Source: Acidimicrobiales bacterium (GTDB lineage: Bacteria > Actinomycetota > Acidimicrobiia > Acidimicrobiales > SHLQ01). Taken from it: 64,000 nucleotides of DNA. This document shows, one piece after another, positions 42,216 to 50,719 of this stretch. Every line of letters begins with the position of its first letter. Position 1 is the stretch's first letter. Location: contig JAHDCX010000004.1 of assembly GCA_020629635.1 (NCBI GenBank), positions 186,001-250,000 of the forward strand, written 5' to 3'. Below the pieces are notes generated by a model. It saw only the letters and a program-made list of their open reading frames with translations, was not told the origin of the DNA and made no database searches. The translations under genes were made by a program, and so were the position numbers.

Positions 42216-43261
42216 GGGCCGCAGTACTCCACCACTTCGACGGCGATGTCCCCGTCGAGACCGTCGCCGACCCGGCCTGCCCCGCCAACGGCGTGGTTGT
42301 CGCCGTCCACGCCTGCGGGGTGTGCCGGTCAGACCATCACGCCTGGAAGGGGGCCGACCCGGACGTCGCCCTGCCCCATGTGATGGGGCACGAGCTCGCC
42401 GGCGAAATCGTCGAGGTTGGACCGGAGTGTCGAACCTTCGCGGTGGGCGACCGGATCACTGCGCCCTTCATCCTCGGGTGCGGGGCCTGTGACGATTGCC
42501 GAGACGGTCGAGCGACGACGTGCTCGCAACAGGACGTGATCCGCTTCACGATGTGGGGAGCCTTCGCTCAGTTCGTGGCCGTCCCGAATGCGGACTTCAA
42601 TCTCGTCCGACTCCCCGACGGACTCGAATCGGTCGATGCGGCCGGCATGGGGTGTCGAGTCACGACGGCGTGGCGGGCGCTGGTCGATCGGGCCGACGTG
42701 GCGTCGCAGGAGTGGGTGTGTGTACACGGTGCGGGCGGCGTCGGACTTTCGGCCGTCCTGCTCGCGCGTGCGCTCGGCGCACGCGTCGTGGCCGTCGATG
42801 TCAGCCCGGCGGCACTCGGCGCGGCGACGGCGATGGGGGCGGATGCGGTGCTCGATGCGGGAGAGGCCGCTCATGTCGGCGATGCCGTGCGAGACATCAC
42901 CGACGGCGGCGCTCACGTCTCCATCGACTGCCTCGGAATCGCCGACACGTTCGAGAACTCGCTGCGATCACTTCGGCCTCTTGGGCGACACGTCCAGGTT
43001 GGGATGCCCGTCGGCCGGCATGCCACCGTTTCGCTCCCATTGCTCGAGCTCGTCTACGGCCGTCAGCTCGCCATCTTCGGCATGCGTGGTCTGGACGCGT
43101 CCGGCTTCGCAGATCTGCTCGATCTCGTCGCGACCGGTCGTTTCGACCCGAGCGCGCTCGTCGGACGCCGGATCGGACTGGACGACGCCGGAAAGGCGCT
43201 CGCCGCAATGGATGGCGAGCAGCCGCCGGGCATCACCGTCATCGACCGCTTCGACGTCTGA
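42212..43261 (+). CDS. Zinc-dependent medium-chain alcohol dehydrogenase
   Basis: This 349-residue NAD(P)-dependent oxidoreductase keeps the catalytic zinc residues (CGVCRSDHHAW, then GHELAGEIVEVG) and the structural zinc site CGACDDCRDGRATTC. The nucleotide-binding motif is GAGGVGLSAVLLARALGA, and AVDVS suggests NAD as cofactor. The ATG overlaps the oxoprolinase stop (ATGA), so translation is coupled. An aldehyde or alcohol step linked to the oxoprolinase pathway is inferred. Confidence 0.9.
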   Translation: MRAAVLHHFDGDVPVETVADPACPANGVVVAVHACGVCRSDHHAWKGADPDVALPHVMGHELAGEIVEVGPECRTFAVGDRITAPFILGCGACDDCRDGRATTCSQQDVIRFTMWGAFAQFVAVPNADFNLVRLPDGLESVDAAGMGCRVTTAWRALVDRADVASQEWVCVHGAGGVGLSAVLLARALGARVVAVDVSPAALGAATAMGADAVLDAGEAAHVGDAVRDITDGGAHVSIDCLGIADTFENSLRSLRPLGRHVQVGMPVGRHATVSLPLLELVYGRQLAIFGMRGLDASGFADLLDLVATGRFDPSALVGRRIGLDDAGKALAAMDGEQPPGITVIDRFDV

Positions 43262-43294
43262 AGGCACCGCGAGTCCACCGTAGCGCTCGAGGTG

Positions 43295-44527
43295 TCAGAG
43301 GCCGGGGGTGTTGCCTTTGCCCGAGTTTTCGATGCCGCAACGGATTTCGCCGTTGTCGAGCTCGGTGATTCCGCCAAGTGAGGATGGGTGGACGTGGTCG
43401 GCGACGAGCCACATGAATGGTGTGTCGCATCCGAAGCTGGTGCATCGTCCGCGTGAGAGGACGAGTAGGGCGTTTCGCATGTCCCAGTTGAAGAGCCGCG
43501 TGTCTTTCGAGAAGGTTTGATCTTTCGCAGTGAAGATCTGTCTTCGTAACCGGCCGATCAACAGCGGTGCGAGGGCGTGTTGGGGGTGGATTGGGGTGCC
43601 GCGGATCGTTTCACACCGCCCATCCACGTCTTCTGCGTCGAGGGGGAGGGTGAACGGATCGTGGTCACCGTCGAACGCCCGGTTGAGGAGGTCTTCGGCA
43701 ACCGTTTCGGACATCACGATGTTGACCAACGGGATCGGGAACCCGCCCGAATCACGTTCAAACCCTCTGGTGACGAGGTTGGCGAGTGCGACCAACGTGT
43801 TCTGACGGAACGACCGAAGGTTCTCGATGTCACCGTCGTTGTCGGCCTTGTCCCGGTCGATGACTTTCTTCAACTCGTGTTCGACGGCGGTCTGCATGGC
43901 TTCACCGACGATCGGGTCGAACACCCCAGCGAGTTTCACGTCCCCGTTCGGGAGTTTCGAAAACTTCACCCCGTAGGACCGGTTCCGTTCTGACGGCGGA
44001 TCACCGTCAGGGTCCACATGCAACAACCAATAGGCCAACGCGGATTGGAATCCCGTGAAGTCCAGGGTGTTCGCGTGTTCCACGAACAGGTCTTGCGCTC
44101 GGATCATGTCGAGATGAATCCGCCCGTTGTGGGCTTTCCGTAGTTCCCGCAAATGCGCCTCAGTGATCTTTCCGGCCGCCCAGGCGTCAGCAAGCGTCGG
44201 GAAGTCCTCGAGCCAGCGGCCCAGATTCTTGGGGCCGTTGACGTTCACGGTCGGGCATCCGGTCAACGCGGCGAGATGTGTACCGATCCCGATCGCGCGA
44301 CCGGATCGGCGGCGGGCGACTTGGGTGCGATCGGCGTGCGCGGCGACTTTGGCTTTCAACGCGGTGGCGCGTTCGGCGAGTTCCAACGCGGCCACCGCAA
44401 ACGCTTCGAGCGCGGCCGGATCAAGACCGGAGAGTGCGAGGTCGTGGACGTCGTCGAACGCGGTGTGGGCGTTGGTGACGGCGGTGGCGAGCGTTCCGCT
44501 GATCGCACTGTTCCCGGCCTCGAACAT
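43295..44527 (-). CDS. DUF222/HNH endonuclease-domain protein (13E12-repeat type)
   Basis: This 410-residue protein has the helical DUF222 domain of 13E12-repeat proteins (residues 1-300; ATALKAKVAAHADRTQVARR, TEAHLRELRKAHNGRIHLD). It ends in a C-terminal HNH nuclease motif (CTSFGCDTPFMWLVADHVHP, then SLGGITELDNGEIRC). Such genes are multi-copy in mycobacteria and other actinobacteria and often lie in mobile or repeated regions. The start codon sits within a LexA-type box, so the gene is probably induced by DNA damage, as reported for several mycobacterial 13E12 genes. It stands alone between convergent and divergent neighbours. Confidence 0.88.
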   Translation of the reverse strand: MFEAGNSAISGTLATAVTNAHTAFDDVHDLALSGLDPAALEAFAVAALELAERATALKAKVAAHADRTQVARRRSGRAIGIGTHLAALTGCPTVNVNGPKNLGRWLEDFPTLADAWAAGKITEAHLRELRKAHNGRIHLDMIRAQDLFVEHANTLDFTGFQSALAYWLLHVDPDGDPPSERNRSYGVKFSKLPNGDVKLAGVFDPIVGEAMQTAVEHELKKVIDRDKADNDGDIENLRSFRQNTLVALANLVTRGFERDSGGFPIPLVNIVMSETVAEDLLNRAFDGDHDPFTLPLDAEDVDGRCETIRGTPIHPQHALAPLLIGRLRRQIFTAKDQTFSKDTRLFNWDMRNALLVLSRGRCTSFGCDTPFMWLVADHVHPSSLGGITELDNGEIRCGIENSGKGNTPGL

Positions 44528-44535
44528 GTGTTCGA
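44520..44535 (-). promoter_or_regulatory. LexA (SOS) box over the HNH gene start
   Basis: TCGAAC-N4-GTTCGA is a perfect palindromic match to the actinobacterial LexA consensus. It covers the start codon at 44527 (CAT at 44525-44527 on the plus strand). LexA bound there would block transcription or early elongation. The 13E12 genes of M. tuberculosis carry LexA boxes in similar places. Confidence 0.75.
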
Positions 44536-44613
44536 TGATAGTGTTTCAAGGGGTCTTTCGCAACGGGAAAACCAACAAAAACTGCCGTCGCGTCGGCTGA
44601 ACGGCGAGGGGCC

Positions 44614-45228
44614 TCAAGCGTTCGCGTAGGTGGTGGCCAGCAGCTCGTCGTATTGCGCGATCTCATAGGTCTGGACGGCCGACTGTGTGCCGGCCAAGCG
44701 GCGGACCTTGTCGGTTGCCACCAGATCGACTGCGGCATCCGCCATGGCGACGCCGCCCACGTGGTGCGCTCGCATCAGCTCGAGCCAGAGACGGCCACGT
44801 GATTCTCCCTCGGCCGTCGCCAGGGCAAACATGTCCTCGTCGGACGCCAGTCCGGGCATCATCGCCGCGGGCATGCCCGCCCCCTCGTGCATGCCCATCC
44901 ATGCCATCACCGTGTCGGGGGTCGCCGTGCTCTGGCCCCAGTCGCGGAGCCAGGCGTGCATCGTCCCGACCTCGTATGACTGATTGCGGAGCACTTCGGT
45001 CGCCGCCGACTGCACGGGTCCGCCCGTCTCGCGGCCGAGCACTCGTTCGCACATTGCCAGGGCCTGGAGATGGTGCGCCGCCATGTCGGACAGAAAGCCG
45101 ATGTCCGCGTCGTTCGGTTCTTCGCCGCTCGCGGTGTCGGCCTCCGCGCTCGCACAGCCGAGCGTCGCGGCACCGAACAGGCCGGCGCCGAGGGCGCCCA
45201 GCAAACGGCGGCGGTCGACGGTGCTCAC
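44614..45228 (-). CDS. DUF305 lipoprotein
   Basis: This 204-residue protein begins MSTVDRRRLLGALGAGLFGA followed by ATLGC, a leader with an RRR motif and a lipobox. The DUF305 four-helix (ferritin-like) domain follows with its His/Met-rich signatures IGFLSDMAAHHLQALAMCE and LMRAHHVGGVAMADAAVD, plus MGMHEGAGMP. DUF305 proteins are commonly linked to copper or other metals. The GTG start overlaps the stop of the upstream YHYH gene by four bases, so the two lipoproteins are made together. That supports a shared surface metal function. Confidence 0.87.
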   Translation of the reverse strand: MSTVDRRRLLGALGAGLFGAATLGCASAEADTASGEEPNDADIGFLSDMAAHHLQALAMCERVLGRETGGPVQSAATEVLRNQSYEVGTMHAWLRDWGQSTATPDTVMAWMGMHEGAGMPAAMMPGLASDEDMFALATAEGESRGRLWLELMRAHHVGGVAMADAAVDLVATDKVRRLAGTQSAVQTYEIAQYDELLATTYANA

Positions 45229-46133
45229 CCGTCGCGAGGTGGTCGTCCGCCGGGTGCGCCCGCTCCCGCAGCGAGTGTTTCGTCAACGACGCCGGAGTAG
45301 CAACCAAGCGTGTAGGGGAAGGTGTCGGTCGTGTAGTAGGCGTAGTTGCCGTCGACATCGGTCCGACCGTTGCATTGATCGAGGTCGCCAGAGCCTTCGA
45401 CGAAGGAATGGGCCGACCACGTGTCGCTCGCAAAGAGCGACTCGTCGGTCAGCTGCCACGACGAGGTGAACTGATCGTTGCCGGTGTAGATCGGGTAACC
45501 GTCGAACGAGTAGCCGACGAGCTGTGGAGCGGTTTCGACTTCGACCGGCGAGAAGAGACAGTCGGTGAGCTCGGACGTCGAGACGATGTGGATGTGGAAT
45601 CCCGTCGGACCGTTGTGGCTGCCGCACTCGCTGAGGGCGCCCTCGAGGGAGAGCACGTCACCGCCGGTTCCTTCGGTTGCCCCGTAGATCGGGACACCGT
45701 TGAGCGCGACGGCGATGGGGCCGAGCATGGCGACGGCAGTCGGTTCGTCCGCGGCGACCGGTGATGCCGGGATCGTCCACTCGTAGTCCTGGGCGGTCGG
45801 GTCGCCGGGTGAGGTCTGGATGTAGGTGTAGTCGGGAATGCCGTTCGAGGTGATGGTCACCGTTTCGGCGTCGCAGGTCGCGCTCGATTCGGGATCCGCG
45901 AGGTTCGGGTTCACGGACGGACCAGCCTCGAACAGCGCGGCGATCGCTTCGCAATCGAGACTCGCAACAGCCACATCAGCGTCGGGCTCCGAAGCCAACG
46001 GCTCGTCCGTGTCGTCGTTGGGGACCGCGGTCGTCGTGGCTGCCGCCGCCGTGTCGGGCGCAGTGTCGGTGTCGGACGAGCACGCGGCGGCGACCATCAC
46101 AAAGGCCAGAAGAAGTGCCAGGAGTCGAAGCAT
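45225..46133 (-). CDS. YHYH-domain lipoprotein, second copy
   Basis: This 302-residue lipoprotein has a signal peptide ending VMVAAACSS (Cys about 18) and a Thr/Asp/Ala-rich linker. The YHYH-type domain appears with ALNGVPIYGATEGTGGDVLS, CGSHNGPTGFHIHIV, VGYSFDGYPIY and DVDGNYAYYTTDTFPYTLGC. The signature YHYH is changed to YAYY here, and the first copy keeps YHYH. Start at 46133 is chosen at the signal peptide. It is coupled to DUF305 and has a PhoP-type direct repeat upstream, like the first copy at 31093-32106. Function unknown. Confidence 0.83.
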   Translation of the reverse strand: MLRLLALLLAFVMVAAACSSDTDTAPDTAAAATTTAVPNDDTDEPLASEPDADVAVASLDCEAIAALFEAGPSVNPNLADPESSATCDAETVTITSNGIPDYTYIQTSPGDPTAQDYEWTIPASPVAADEPTAVAMLGPIAVALNGVPIYGATEGTGGDVLSLEGALSECGSHNGPTGFHIHIVSTSELTDCLFSPVEVETAPQLVGYSFDGYPIYTGNDQFTSSWQLTDESLFASDTWSAHSFVEGSGDLDQCNGRTDVDGNYAYYTTDTFPYTLGCYSGVVDETLAAGAGAPGGRPPRDG

Positions 46134-46155
46134 GGCTTCACTATCGGCCGCAATC

Positions 46156-46172
46156 CTGTGTATTCGCTGTGA
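46156..46172 (-). promoter_or_regulatory. PhoP-type direct repeat before YHYH-DUF305 operon
   Basis: CTGTGT (46156-46161) and CTGTGA (46167-46172) have an 11-base period. On the coding strand this reads TCACAGC-N4-ACACAGG. It lies 23-39 bases upstream of the start at 46133 and in the same orientation relative to its gene as the sites at 32156 and 32247. Confidence 0.5.
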
Positions 46173-46196
46173 TCGCCGATCTGAGAAACTGACGAC

Positions 46197-46499
46197 ATGG
46201 GAGCACTCATGATCATCAACTACGACGTCACCGATGCCGCGCGACTCAAGGCCTATCGCCGACCTGCGGGGGCCGCGCTCGTCGGTGACGAATCCGGCAA
46301 GGGAGCGGCGCGGGTCTCGACCGGCGACACCGTCGACCTCGGCGAGGCTCCCGCGGCCGGTACGACAACGGTCGTGCTCGAGTTCGAGTCGGTCGAGGCC
46401 GCTCAGGCCGCCTACGACTCCGACGAATACCAGGCGGTGATCGGCGAGCGCATCGAGTCGACGGTGCCGAAGTTCGCCGTCATCGTCCCGACCCTGTGA
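46197..46499 (+). CDS. DUF1330 protein
   Basis: This 100-residue protein has the dimeric alpha-beta barrel pattern of DUF1330: MIINYDVTDAARLKAYRR at the start and FESVEAAQAAYDSDEYQAVI before the end. The family often occurs near oxidative enzymes and has no assigned reaction. It is divergent from the YHYH-DUF305 operon with 63 bases between starts. Confidence 0.85.
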   Translation: MGALMIINYDVTDAARLKAYRRPAGAALVGDESGKGAARVSTGDTVDLGEAPAAGTTTVVLEFESVEAAQAAYDSDEYQAVIGERIESTVPKFAVIVPTL

Positions 46500-46552
46500 G
46501 GGCACTCGTGTCCCGATCGGTCTAGACACACGGAGGGGTTCCTCGTAACGTG

Positions 46553-46570
46553 ACTGAACGATCGTTCAGT
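46553..46570. promoter_or_regulatory. 18-bp perfect palindrome, TetR-type operator
   Basis: ACTGAACGATCGTTCAGT is a perfect 18-bp palindrome 20 bases before the oxygenase start at 46590, between the probable promoter and the GGAGGA ribosome-binding site. Size and symmetry fit a TetR-family operator. No TetR gene is present in the window. Confidence 0.65.
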
Positions 46571-46589
46571 TTCTCTGACGGAGGACTCC

Positions 46590-47462
46590 ATGGCCACCGC
46601 GTTTGCCGCCGTCGAAATCGACCTCGACGCACTCATCGACCTCGACGAGTTTCCGATCCAGGAGGTGACCGACCCCCGCCGGAACGCGATCGTCGACGAG
46701 GTGCGGGCGCAGATGGAGACCGTGGGCTGCTTCCGCATCAGCTCGTTCATTCGCCCCGAGGCGATCGCCAAGATGGCCGATGAGGCCAACGAGCTGATGG
46801 GTCAGGCCTACTGGTCCAACCAACAGCACAACCCCTACTTCTCGCCGGGCGACGACACGCTCGCAGCCGACCACCCGCAGCAGACGTTTCAGGATCGTCA
46901 GAGCGGATTCATCAACTCCGACATCCTGGTCAGCGACTCGTTGCTGCGACAGCTCTACGACAGCGACGTCTTCTTGCACTTCATCTACGACTGCCTCGGT
47001 GTCGACCGGCCGATCTATCGCTGGGCCGATCCGCTCGGCCGGAACCCGTACGGCGTCATGCAACCGGGCCACGTGCTTCCGTGGCACTTCGACGGCAACG
47101 AATTCACCGTCAGCGTGCTCGTGCAGAAGGCGGATTCGGGCGGCGTGTTCGAGTACGTCCCCAATATTCGCAACCCCGAGTCGGAGAACTACGACCTCGT
47201 GGCCGACGTGCTCGCTGGTGGACGTGAGGGCGTCCACACCCTCGACCTTCAACCTGGTGATCTCCAGCTGTTCGCTGGTCGCTTCTCGATGCACCGTGTC
47301 ACGCCCATCGAAGGCGACACCACCCGGGTCATCGCGTTGCCCACCTACGTGCACGATCCCTACCGAATGAACCGGCCCTACCACTCCGAAACGATCTACG
47401 GGCGAGCCACGCCGTTGCATCACGAGCGGGCCCTCGCCGTCGTCGACGGCCTCGTCGACTGA
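46590..47462 (+). CDS. 2-oxoglutarate/Fe(II)-dependent oxygenase, ArpA-like
   Basis: This 290-residue protein has the iron ligands HxD in LPWHFDGNEFTVSVLVQ and a distal His in LFAGRFSMHRVTPIEG, followed by the Arg (TTRVIAL) expected to hold 2-oxoglutarate. The front part (HNPYFSPGDDTLAADHPQQT) is typical of the ArpA/HalD-like group. The substrate is unknown and could be a free amino acid or small metabolite. Control is likely through the 18-bp palindrome just upstream. It is followed by an EamA-type transporter 21 bases downstream. Confidence 0.8.
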   Translation: MATAFAAVEIDLDALIDLDEFPIQEVTDPRRNAIVDEVRAQMETVGCFRISSFIRPEAIAKMADEANELMGQAYWSNQQHNPYFSPGDDTLAADHPQQTFQDRQSGFINSDILVSDSLLRQLYDSDVFLHFIYDCLGVDRPIYRWADPLGRNPYGVMQPGHVLPWHFDGNEFTVSVLVQKADSGGVFEYVPNIRNPESENYDLVADVLAGGREGVHTLDLQPGDLQLFAGRFSMHRVTPIEGDTTRVIALPTYVHDPYRMNRPYHSETIYGRATPLHHERALAVVDGLVD

Positions 47463-47483
47463 CGCCGTCAGCCCGACGACTCG

Positions 47484-48317
47484 GTGGCGGTCCTCCTCGC
47501 CCTCGCATCGACCCTCTCCATCGGGATCGGTGAGTTCCTCGCCGATGGGGTCACCAAACGGACTCGTGCCAACGAAGTCACCGCGACGATGTTCGTCGGA
47601 GGCGTGGCGTTCATGGCGGTGGTTGCCGTCGTCTGGCCCGGCAGCCCGTCCACCCGCGATCTGATCATCGGTTCGATCGCGGGCGCCACCAACGGCGCCG
47701 CGATCCTGCTGCTCTACATCGCCTACTCCCGCGGAGCGCTCCGATCGGCCGCACCGGCCGCTGCCGTGGTGATGTCGGCTGTCCCGGTCGCGTGGGACCT
47801 GATCGTCGAGGCCACCTCGCCGTCTGCCACGATCACTGCGGGCCTCGCCCTGGGCGTGGTGTCGATCGGGTTCACCTCGTATGAGCGTGGCGAGTCGGTT
47901 GGCGGGCGCGGCAGCGTGGCGATCGCGATGGCTGCCGGGGTGACCTTCGGGGTACTGCTGATCCTGCTCGACCAGATCGGCGATGACGCCGGAGGCACGC
48001 CGCTGCTGCTCCAACGGATCTTCGGACTGGCGGTGGCCGCTGCGGTCACCCGCGCAACTGGCCCGCGTATCCTTCCCGCAGACCGACGAGACGCACTCAC
48101 CTCGTTCGCCATCGGGATCTTCGCGTCGGCCGCAGTCGTCCTCATCGTGCTGGCGTTCCAGCGCGGCGATCTGGGGATCGTCAGTGTCGTCAGCAGTCAG
48201 TACGCCGGAGTGGCGGTGCTACTTGCCTTCGTGTTCCGGGGTCAGCGCCTGTGGTGGTGGCAGGCCCTCGGGTTGGTCGGCGCCGGAGCGTCGGTGGCGC
48301 TCATCTCGATCGGGTGA
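47484..48317 (+). CDS. EamA-type (DMT) transporter
   Basis: This 277-residue membrane protein has about ten hydrophobic segments arranged as two EamA repeats (VLLALASTLSIGIGEFLADG at the start; QALGLVGAGASVALISIG at the end). Such transporters export amino acids, bases or other small metabolites. The start is GTG at 47484. It probably shares a transcript with the ArpA-like oxygenase. Its 3' end overlaps the convergent aminotransferase gene by 17 bases. Confidence 0.85.
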   Translation: MAVLLALASTLSIGIGEFLADGVTKRTRANEVTATMFVGGVAFMAVVAVVWPGSPSTRDLIIGSIAGATNGAAILLLYIAYSRGALRSAAPAAAVVMSAVPVAWDLIVEATSPSATITAGLALGVVSIGFTSYERGESVGGRGSVAIAMAAGVTFGVLLILLDQIGDDAGGTPLLLQRIFGLAVAAAVTRATGPRILPADRRDALTSFAIGIFASAAVVLIVLAFQRGDLGIVSVVSSQYAGVAVLLAFVFRGQRLWWWQALGLVGAGASVALISIG

Positions 48318-49497
48318 GCGCCAGCTCGCCGACGGCCGCGACGAATCGATCGATCTCCTCGTCGTCGTTGTAGTAGTGGACCGACGCTCGCACGAGCGTC
48401 GGCAACCCTCGATGTGGGAGATCGAGTCGAGCGTGCCCGGCCGGCGACGTCGACGTATTCATGCGCTGCTCGAGCAGCGACCGATGCACGTGCTCCGCAT
48501 CCACCCCGTCGACCGCAAACGTCACGATGCCCCCACGGGTGGCACCCTTGTCGTGCACCTCGACCCCGTCGATCGATCCGAGCTCGTCTCGCAGGCGAGC
48601 ACCCAGGGCGGCGATGCGTGCCGCCGTCGGTTCGATCCCGATGTCGAGGGCGTAGTCGACCGCCGCCCCAAGGCCGAGCTTGCCGGCGTAGTACGTCTCC
48701 CAGTTCTCGAATCGACGGGCGTCGGCGCGGATCTCGTAGGTCGACTCGCTCGTCCATTCGGCGGCGTGGAGATCGAGGAACGGCGGCTCGATGCGCTCGA
48801 GGGCACGGGGTCCCGCATACAGGAAGCCGGTGCCGCGCGGACCACGCAGGTATTTGCGTCCCGTCCCGGTCAGGACGTCGCACCGCAGCTCGTCGACGTC
48901 GAGCGGGACCTGGCCAGCCGACTGACAGACGTCGAGCACATAGAAGGTGTCGTGCTGCTCGGCGAGCGCCCCGACCGCAGCGGCCGGATTGATCAGGCCG
49001 CCGTTGGTGGGCGCGTGCGTGATCGCCACCATCGACGCACCGCGCACGAGCTCGGCTTCGAGATGGTCGAGGTCGAGCTGACCGTGGACGTCGTCCTCGA
49101 TCACAACGATCTCGATGCCATGCCGCTTGCGGAGCTGAAGCATCGCGATCACGTTGCTCACATACTCGGCCCGGCTCGTGAGCACCCGGTCGCCTCGTTC
49201 GAAGGGGTAGCCGTACACGGCCATGTCCCACGCCCGGGTTGCGTTCTCGACGACGGCCATGTGCTCCGGGGCGGCGCCGACCAGATGGCCGAGCGAGACG
49301 TAGACCGCGTCGAGTCGGGCCGACACTTCTGCGGCGGCCTCGTACCCGCCGATGGTTGCCTCGAGCGTGAGGTGGTCGACCACGGTGTCGAGGACGATCT
49401 GGGGCGGGAGCGCGCTTCCCGCGTTGTTGAAGTGCAGGACCTCGTCGACCCCGGGCGTGGCGTCGCGGACGGCAGAAAGCGAGAATTCGGTGGGCAC
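48301..49497 (-). CDS. Class V aminotransferase (cysteine-desulfurase-like fold)
   Basis: This 398-residue PLP enzyme begins LHFNNAGSALPPQIVLDTVV and has the cofactor aspartate in FYVLDVCQSAGQVPLDVDEL and the PLP lysine in LTGTGRKYLRGPRGTGFLY. The C-terminal domain reads VRASVHYYNDDEEIDRFVAA. It resembles the isopenicillin-N-epimerase/ergothioneine-lyase branch. The start is GTG at 49497 (VPTEFSLSAVRD); the frame is open further upstream but would overlap the divergent gene's promoter. The divergent M24 gene is 37 bases away. The reaction is not determined; lyase or epimerase action on a sulfur or amino compound is possible. Confidence 0.85.
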   Translation of the reverse strand: MPTEFSLSAVRDATPGVDEVLHFNNAGSALPPQIVLDTVVDHLTLEATIGGYEAAAEVSARLDAVYVSLGHLVGAAPEHMAVVENATRAWDMAVYGYPFERGDRVLTSRAEYVSNVIAMLQLRKRHGIEIVVIEDDVHGQLDLDHLEAELVRGASMVAITHAPTNGGLINPAAAVGALAEQHDTFYVLDVCQSAGQVPLDVDELRCDVLTGTGRKYLRGPRGTGFLYAGPRALERIEPPFLDLHAAEWTSESTYEIRADARRFENWETYYAGKLGLGAAVDYALDIGIEPTAARIAALGARLRDELGSIDGVEVHDKGATRGGIVTFAVDGVDAEHVHRSLLEQRMNTSTSPAGHARLDLPHRGLPTLVRASVHYYNDDEEIDRFVAAVGELALTRSR

Positions 49498-49534
49498 GGA
49501 GCGAATGTACTCCCAGCCCGGAAGGGGCTCACCG

Positions 49535-50689
49535 ATGGCACCAGAACGAGGGTTTCCGGCCGAGGAGTTCGCCGAGCGCGCCCGCAACGCCCGAACCCGG
49601 ATGGCGAAGCTCGGGGTCGATGCCATGATCGTGTCGACCGAACCCGAGGTGCGCTACTTCACCGGCTTCCACACGCCGTTCTGGCAGAGCCCGACCCGCC
49701 CGTGGTTCGTGGTGGTGCCCTCTGCTGGCAAGCCGATCGCCGTCATCCCGAGCATCGGGGCGGCATCGATGACCGACACCTGGATCGACGATGTGCGGAC
49801 GTGGTCGTCTCCGCAACCGCACGACGACGGCGTCACGTTGCTCGCCGAGACCGTGCGCGAGGTCGCCGGGGCTGCTGGCCGAATCGGCATGCCGACCGGA
49901 CCGGAGACACACGTCCGAATGCCGCTGCGCGATCTGGATCGCCTCCGCGAGATGCTCGGCGGCTTCGTCGACACGACCGACGTCGTGCGTGGGTTACGGA
50001 TGGTGAAGAGCGAACGCGAGATCGCCAAGCATCGCCACATCTGCGGCATCGTGTCCGACGCCTTCGATCGTCTCCCCGACATCCTGTCGATCGGGATGAC
50101 CGAGCGCGAGGCGTTCCAGGCGTTCCGAGCCGAGATCATCGCCCAGGGCGCTGATGACGTGCCCTACCTCGTCGGCGCGACCGGGCCGGGCGGGATCGAC
50201 GACATCATCCGCCAGCCGAGCGACCGCACGATTGCCGACGGCGACCTGCTCATCTTCGACACCGGGTCGACCTACGACGGCTACTTCAGCGACTTCGACC
50301 GCAACTTCGCTTTTGGCAGCGCGACGACCGACGCGATCGATGCCTACCGGGCCGTCTGGGAGGCGACCGAGGCCGGGCTTGCGGCCTGCCGCCCGGGAGC
50401 AACGACAACCGACGTGTTCACGGCGATGAACGAGGTCCTCAAGGCGAACGGTTCGTTGGGCAACGACGTCGGGCGGATGGGTCATGGGCTCGGCATGCAA
50501 GTGACCGAATGGCCGTCGCACACGGCATCCGACGACACCGTCATCGAGGAGAACATGGTGCTCACGCTCGAGCCCGGTCTGCTGTGGGCACCCGGCAAGG
50601 CCATGGTGCACGAGGAGAACGTTGTCGTACGCTCGGATGGGGCCGAGCTCCTCAGCCGAAGGGCCGCTCCCGAACTGCCGATCATCTGA
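49535..50689 (+). CDS. M24 metallopeptidase (Xaa-Pro aminopeptidase-like)
   Basis: This 384-residue protein has all five M24 metal residues: Asp in LLIFDTGSTYDGYFSDFDRN (two), His in GRMGHGLGMQ, Glu in LTLEPGLLW and Glu in VHEENVVVRSDG. The N-terminal creatinase domain covers about residues 1-150. Besides Xaa-Pro peptidases, the family includes ectoine hydrolase and DMSP lyase DddP, so the substrate is open. It is intact, unlike the M24-like gene at 36613. It probably starts an operon with the PhyH and racemase-like genes downstream, 30 bases apart. Confidence 0.88.
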   Translation: MAPERGFPAEEFAERARNARTRMAKLGVDAMIVSTEPEVRYFTGFHTPFWQSPTRPWFVVVPSAGKPIAVIPSIGAASMTDTWIDDVRTWSSPQPHDDGVTLLAETVREVAGAAGRIGMPTGPETHVRMPLRDLDRLREMLGGFVDTTDVVRGLRMVKSEREIAKHRHICGIVSDAFDRLPDILSIGMTEREAFQAFRAEIIAQGADDVPYLVGATGPGGIDDIIRQPSDRTIADGDLLIFDTGSTYDGYFSDFDRNFAFGSATTDAIDAYRAVWEATEAGLAACRPGATTTDVFTAMNEVLKANGSLGNDVGRMGHGLGMQVTEWPSHTASDDTVIEENMVLTLEPGLLWAPGKAMVHEENVVVRSDGAELLSRRAAPELPII

Positions 50690-50719
50690 TCGTCCCACCC
50701 CGCCTGTGAGGTAGCCCCG

